Assembly: GCA_030533445.1 (NCBI GenBank)
Contig: CM060076.1
Span: forward strand, 23,360,603 to 23,424,602
Direction of reading: 5' to 3'
Length of the DNA: 64,000 bases
Source of the DNA: Cyprinodon diabolis
Lineage: Eukaryota; Chordata; Actinopteri; Cyprinodontiformes; Cyprinodontidae
Below are positions 59,280-64,000 of the stretch, in pieces. Within the stretch, counting starts at the first letter, position 1, and each line of letters starts with the position of its first letter. The translations under genes were made by a program, and so were the position numbers. The notes beneath the pieces are model-generated. The model was not told where the DNA came from. It did not search any database and saw only the letters and a program-made list of their open reading frames with translations.

Positions 59280-61560
59280 AAAATAAAAGAACAAGGGATC
59301 CAAAACCGTTCCTCAGGTCTATTATCCTCCCAATCGACCAGATACTGAAACCCCCCTTCTCGTTAACAAACATCTAAAATCCTTTGTAAAGTAAAGACCG
59401 GGGGCCCTTCATGTCTTGGACTGGTGAAGGGGAATGGAAGGAGGGCAAAGAGAACTAGACAGGACAAGCTTGATCAGAGAGACGCGAAAAACAGGATGAA
59501 TCTTTAAAAAAATTATCTGGCAGCTTGAGGCGTACGGCAGAGCAACTGAGCACTGCCTGGATAATAAATGGACCAATGAATCTGGGAGATGGTTTGTGAT
59601 TAGAGGCCTTAAGATTGATGTCACAATTTGATAGCCAAACCTTTTGTTCATGTGAGTACTGGTAGGTAGGAATCCACAGAGCGACCATACATTGACTTGT
59701 CTCCAGTGACCGGTTCAAGGCAGAAACTGTCAGGTTCCAGACCCTCTGCGGCATCGAATGAGATGTTTTACAGAGTTAGCTGCAATGTCCTGATTGGATT
59801 GATGGAAACAGGGGAGGTTGGTATCCTATAGAGGACTCAAATGGAGACAGACAAGTAGCAGAGGAAATGTAAGTTTGTGCAAATTCAATTCAAGGCAACT
59901 GACTACTCTATGATGCCAGATATGACCAACTGAGGTGTGTCTGGATTGACCATTTACTTGGGAATGAAAACTTGAACTGAGAGCAGTCTTGGTACAAAAC
60001 TTCTTTCAGACCCGGGAGATAAATTGCACGCCCTTCTCCGACAGGATTTGACAGGGATTCCATGAAGGCGGAAAAAATGCTTAGTCACTGAACGAGGAAG
60101 GACCTAATGGAAGCAGAAACATAAACCCCTGAGCCCTCCGGGACTGGATCTTTTATTTCCCATGATAAGAGTTCCATAAAACAGGAAGGTTGAGATGTTA
60201 GGGTTCCTGGTCATTGGAGTTTTGCCTAGACAGGGCATTTTGAGAGCCTTGACAGAAAGAGATGACAATGTTAAAATAGGAGAAGAACAGAGACCAACGT
60301 CATTGTCTATGTTTCAGAAGGTTTGCTTCTTGGAGAAAGGCCAAATTATTGATGTCATTTCATACAATATCAGGATGTTCAGCTCCCTCCAACCAGTGGA
60401 ACCCCACATCAAAAGTATTTTTATGGCTTAGAGCTTTCTATTACCCACATTGCATTTTCGTTCTGCTTTAGACAAAAAACGGGAAAAGAAGACACATGGA
60501 TGAAGTTTATCCTTGTCAGAGGAAATTTGAGAAAGGACTGCACCCACCCATAAATCAGAGGCATCAACTTCAAGGACAAACTGTTTCTCTGGGCGTTAGC
60601 TAACTTTTTCTTGAGCTCTGAAAAAGCCATACCAGCTTCAGGTGACAAAATGAAAGGTCTTTTGGAGAAGGTAAGGCTATTGAGGAGTTGAGTAGTTTGA
60701 ATGTAGTTTGAATTAATCTGCGGTAGAAGCTGGAGAATCCTGAATAACTTAGCTCCTTGCGAGTTGAGGGATTAGGGTAATTAAAAATGGCTTGAACCTT
60801 CTCTGGTTCAAGCCATGCAGGGGCAACAAATCATACCAGGGCAACAAATACCACTCAGGGCAACATGTAGGGGTCCCTGCGGACCAAGGTTGGGAACCAC
60901 TGCCCTAAAACAATGGGAGATTGGGTAAAGAGAACAGGAAAAAATGATTTCTTTCACTTAATTGCCATAAACGAGAAGTTTTACTGGTTCAGTTCGAATC
61001 GTGGTTACATGCAGAGGATTTCCATCTAGAGCTGAGACATGAAGTGGTTCAGGTAGAACAACAGGAAAAAGTAATAGTTCAGCTAAATTTTTATCAATAA
61101 AGCTTTGTTCACAACCAGAATCGATTAAAGCAAAGAGGGAAATGGTTGATTCAGTGGGAGAGAGCAGGGTATTGTCATGCGGAAGGATCTTTTCTTAAAA
61201 CTGCCCATTGGTCCCTTCCTTACCAGTAGCCCCATAAGTTTAGCTGCTTTGGGCAGGAAGAAATCAAGTACCACTCTCACCGCAGTACAGTCAGGGTCCA
61301 GTTTTATCCAACATTGGCGTTGCTCAGGTGACAATCTGCATTGGTTCCTCTAGATCTGGCCAGGAAGAGTCAGAAGTTTGTGAAGGATCTTGATGATGAG
61401 ATTGGGGAAGAGGTAAATTATTTTCTTGTTTTGCCTAAGTCCTCTCTTGAAATCTTTTATCAATGCAGATAGCCAAGGAGATTAGCTCCTCCCTGCATGC
61501 TAATTCATCCCTAATTCTTTCATCCAAAGCTTGAAGAAAAGCTCCCTTTAAAGCTTTAGG
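59280..61560 (-). pseudogene. Gypsy element B (chromodomain type) gag-pol remnant
   Basis: Read right to left, domains appear in gypsy order. Gag C-terminus near 61558-61430 (GAFLQALDERIRDELACREE, LAICIDKRFQER) and EPMQI at about 61345; a decayed zinc knuckle near 61300-61260. Protease at 61150-61000 (ALIDSGCEQSFID, VSALDGNPL). Reverse transcriptase is mostly deleted. The connection/RNase H region follows at 60817-60421 (SSFYRRLIQ, LSPEAGMAFSELKKKL). Integrase core at about 60080-59950 (VFRLHGIPVKS, FIPK), then integrase C-terminus at 59754-59455 (EQKVWLSNCDINL, PRFIGPFIIQAVLSCSAVRL). A decayed chromodomain lies near 59390-59280 ([17 protein letters not shown]). Many stops and frameshifts are present. 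It differs from element A in sequence and orientation and appears older. Confidence 0.75.
60818..60902. mobile_element. Short hAT-like terminal remnant inside gypsy element B
   Basis: The minus strand from 60902 reads CAGTGGTTCCCAACCTTGG and GGACCCCTACATGTTGCCC, the widespread hAT terminal sequence. It sits where most of the reverse transcriptase of element B should be, between the protease end (P-I-V-L-G) and the distal reverse transcriptase segment. Only about 85 bp remain and no 8-bp duplication is visible. Confidence 0.5.
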
Positions 61561-61564
61561 GTGA

Positions 61565-63826
61565 AGAGGCTGATAGAGGTTGAAACTCGATGGCTAAGTC
61601 TGATACTGGCTGGTTTCCTTGTTTTAAATTCCTCGTCATACAGGAAATATCAGAAAATTGGTCAGTATATCCAAATGTCGGTTTCTAATCTTGCTTCAGC
61701 CTACTGCAGGGCTCGACCTCTCCATCACAGTGACCTCAGTGTCACTCTTCTTCATGCTTTCTTCCTGTTGGTCTTTTTAAAATACAGTTATTGTAAAGAT
61801 TTGTTGTTTTTTTCTCTTGTCATATTTGTGGGATTTTTTCTTCTGCCATAGTTATTTAGGTGAACCTAAGTAAATCTTTTTCTCTGCTTTTGAGTGTACA
61901 AGCTATAGAATCAAGGATAATGTGGCTAATTTACCCAGGCAGATAAAGACTGCATGGATAAATCCAAAAACTAAAAGCACAGAACCAGCTGTTTTGATCT
62001 TTTTCATAATGTAGGTCTATCACCTGCCTCCCCTCATAAAAAGTAATCTCCTGATTCTCTAAATGAGACAGGTATAACTAACAATTCCACTGGACCTTCA
62101 GAGAAAAGCCCTTATGCATTTGACAGAGTAATTATCTCTTTATAAATGTGGATGTAGACTACAAGAGTCAAAACAGGGAAACAGAAAAATAAATGAAGTC
62201 AAACAACCCAACACTTGCACATAATCATGTTATCGGAGCTTAGCCCCTCTGCCACAGGATAATGAAAAGTTTCTTTGGAGCAGTATTTCATCTCATTGGG
62301 TTGATGTGATCTGTCTTCTCTCTCATTATTCCCTCTCACTCTGATTCATCTTGCCTCTTCATATCTCTCACACTCACCCTGGGTAAACCGAACATATTCT
62401 AATGAGTCACCATCTTCTTCATGAATAAACACCTTCTGTGTGTAGGCTTATTAATCATAGAGTTTATATTTCTGTTTGCACGGAGTAAAGTTGCACAATT
62501 TCGGCTTCAGCTGCATGAATTTATCGTGGGAAGATGCTCGTGTTATGTGATATAGTCTGCTTATTTTCCAGTAACATCATTGGATATCTTTATAAAGACT
62601 TTAGAGCACAACATTGGTTTGATTAATCTATTTGCTGTTTTGGAACAACCATATTCTAATGGTATAAACTCATTTTTTTCCAGTGTAGTCAGTGAAACAA
62701 TAACTGATTTATTTGGAGTACTTTGTTTTTGAGAAAGATGCAATCTCTAAATCACTGATCTTTTTTTCTTACACTTCATTTTCTTGCACATTTGGATTAT
62801 GTCACAATTGCTTAGGAACCAAAGAGGCAATAAAGAGACAGAATCTTCTTCCTACACATCTGACTCTGATCTAGTCGTCAGATAAGCCAGCCTGTCATGA
62901 ACTTTCTGGACATGCTGAAAAAAGTTGCTTCTACTCTCACATGCAATGTGTACAGAATGCATAAACCATTGCCACACAATCAAAGCAACTAGAAAACATA
63001 CTTAGGTCGAATATGCACTCTTATTCTGCAAACTTCCAGTTCCTAGTTACTTCAAAATTTATTTTTTATTATTTGAATTATTCAGTCTCTTAAAAATCAA
63101 CTTGTCTGAGCTTGCCAAGAGCTTAAAAAAGATTAACTACTTTTTGATTAATTCAACAAAGTATAATATGGGCACTCATAGACCCCCCTCTGTATTATTC
63201 AAACTTTTTAATAGTTTTATTGAACTAAAATCGAAATGCAGAAGAGAGGACAGCAAGGTGTGTTAAAGCTTTTGATGTAATAAAAGAGGATTGTTTTTTT
63301 ATTACCCATATTTATTTTGCTAGTTATCAAAAGGCTCACCTGCAACTATTGATGTCACCTGAAGCATGGGATGATAATATTCACTGAGCAACGGAAATAA
63401 TTTTCAGTGTTAGTAGAAGGAATACCTTATATACTGCTTTTTCTAGAGAATATATCAAACTAGTTTGAGCAGCACACCTTAGAAAACCATTCAGTTTAAT
63501 CAAAGTTCCAGTAAAAAAGTTTCTGCTGTTCAAAAAAATGACATTTCTCAAAATGTTGATGTTTCTTTAACTCTACAACTAAAACCATATGTTTAAACGG
63601 ACAGTACAAAAGACCTTTTTTTTCTTATTGTCTGTTATTTATCGGGGTGCAGTGTGTTTAAAATGTTTCTCAAACTTAATATCAAACTGTGCTTCAGTTT
63701 AACTCAAAGCCATAATATAATCAACTTAATGTTTGGTTTTTACTGTTTATAAGTCTTTATTGCCTTCCTAAGGCTGGTAGAATACGATTCTGTAAAATTA
63801 TTTTGTTTTCCTCTTTCTGTTCCCAG
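61565..63826. other. No gene recognised; immediate trdn upstream intron or flank
   Basis: AT-rich DNA ending in the pyrimidine tract and AG acceptor at 63826. No upstream trdn coding exon was recognised. Confidence 0.4.
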
Positions 63827-64000
63827 CACTCTTCTACAATGAGCGGTCAGGACAGTGGTGGAGAGGCTGGCCCTTCATCTCAGTCCATTCAGAGGACGAT
63901 TTTGGATGATATCATTTTAACCTTTACCTCACCCATGGCCTGGCTGCTGGTTGTGGCTCTGATCCTCACATGGTCAGGAGTGGCCATTGTGCTGTTTGAT
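63827..64000 (+). CDS. trdn: triadin N-terminal exon, cut by the window end
   Basis: A pyrimidine tract and TTCCCAG acceptor end at 63826. An ATG at 63839 in good context (ACAATGA) opens 54 codons that run off the window without a stop. Residues 1-25 are cytoplasmic and rich in Ser/Gly/Gln, ending in an IQRTILDDI stretch. Residues about 29-52 (TFTSPMAWLLVVALILTW, then SGVAIVLF) form the single transmembrane anchor, followed by the conserved Asp that begins FDLVDY in triadins. Triadin anchors calsequestrin to the ryanodine receptor in the junctional sarcoplasmic reticulum of muscle. The spacing TF-SSP-x-AWLLV-ALI-TW fits triadin better than its relatives junctin/aspartyl beta-hydroxylase. The frame stays open back to the acceptor (four codons: H-S-S-T), so the ATG may be the true start after a noncoding exon, or an internal Met if an upstream coding exon exists. 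No upstream exon was identified. Confidence 0.88.

Overview
This is a eukaryotic, AT-rich, intron- and repeat-dominated window, most likely from a ray-finned fish (percomorph/killifish-like judging by the dispersed repeat families). It is not prokaryotic: there are no operons, ribosome binding sites, CRISPR arrays or long open reading frames. Two real protein-coding exons can be supported. On the minus strand at 22485-22538 is the first coding exon of an NKAIN-family gene, best matched to nkain2. It reads MGCCSGRCTLAFICGMQL and is followed directly by a GTAAGT donor. On the plus strand at 63827-64000, running off the window edge, is an N-terminal exon of triadin (trdn), with an AG acceptor, an ATG at 63839 and the junctional-SR membrane anchor. 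In human, NKAIN2 and TRDN are adjacent and divergently transcribed, so the order and orientation here support both calls.

Layout: 1-22484 is the 5' part of nkain2 intron 1. It holds a 928-bp foldback element with TTAA target sites (1161-2088), a block of 67-bp tandem repeats (5296-5562), a 65-bp-arm hairpin that looks like a Penelope-type terminal piece (11271-11420), a decayed Harbinger element with a MADF-like N-terminus (14436-14993), and SINE/RTE-tail and Tc1-like fragments. 22539-23900 is the probable nkain2 5'UTR/promoter region, the most CpG-bearing stretch near that exon.

23900-63826 is the nkain2-trdn spacer and/or trdn 5' intron, heavily colonised by transposable elements. Two hAT elements have perfect 8-bp target duplications (24132-25761 and 46055-48715), and each carries a nested solo LTR with a perfect 5-bp duplication. 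A rearranged Ty3/gypsy copy (37036-40765, +) has an LTR containing a piece of RNase H and is itself interrupted by a reverse-oriented solo LTR (38702-39749). There are further solo LTRs (30960-31395 and 43286-43898), a hAT MITE (42545-42930), a (ATCT)n microsatellite of about 60 uninterrupted units (44217-44454), and a decayed chromodomain-type gypsy internal region on the minus strand (59280-61560).

No multigene system is visible. The things most worth a second look are the divergent nkain2/trdn boundary, the nested transposon strata that can be dated relative to one another, the LTR carrying pol sequence, the long near-perfect foldback, and a decayed unidentified coding region at 49380-49993. 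All calls are from reading the sequence and from remembered family features; no database search or alignment was run.
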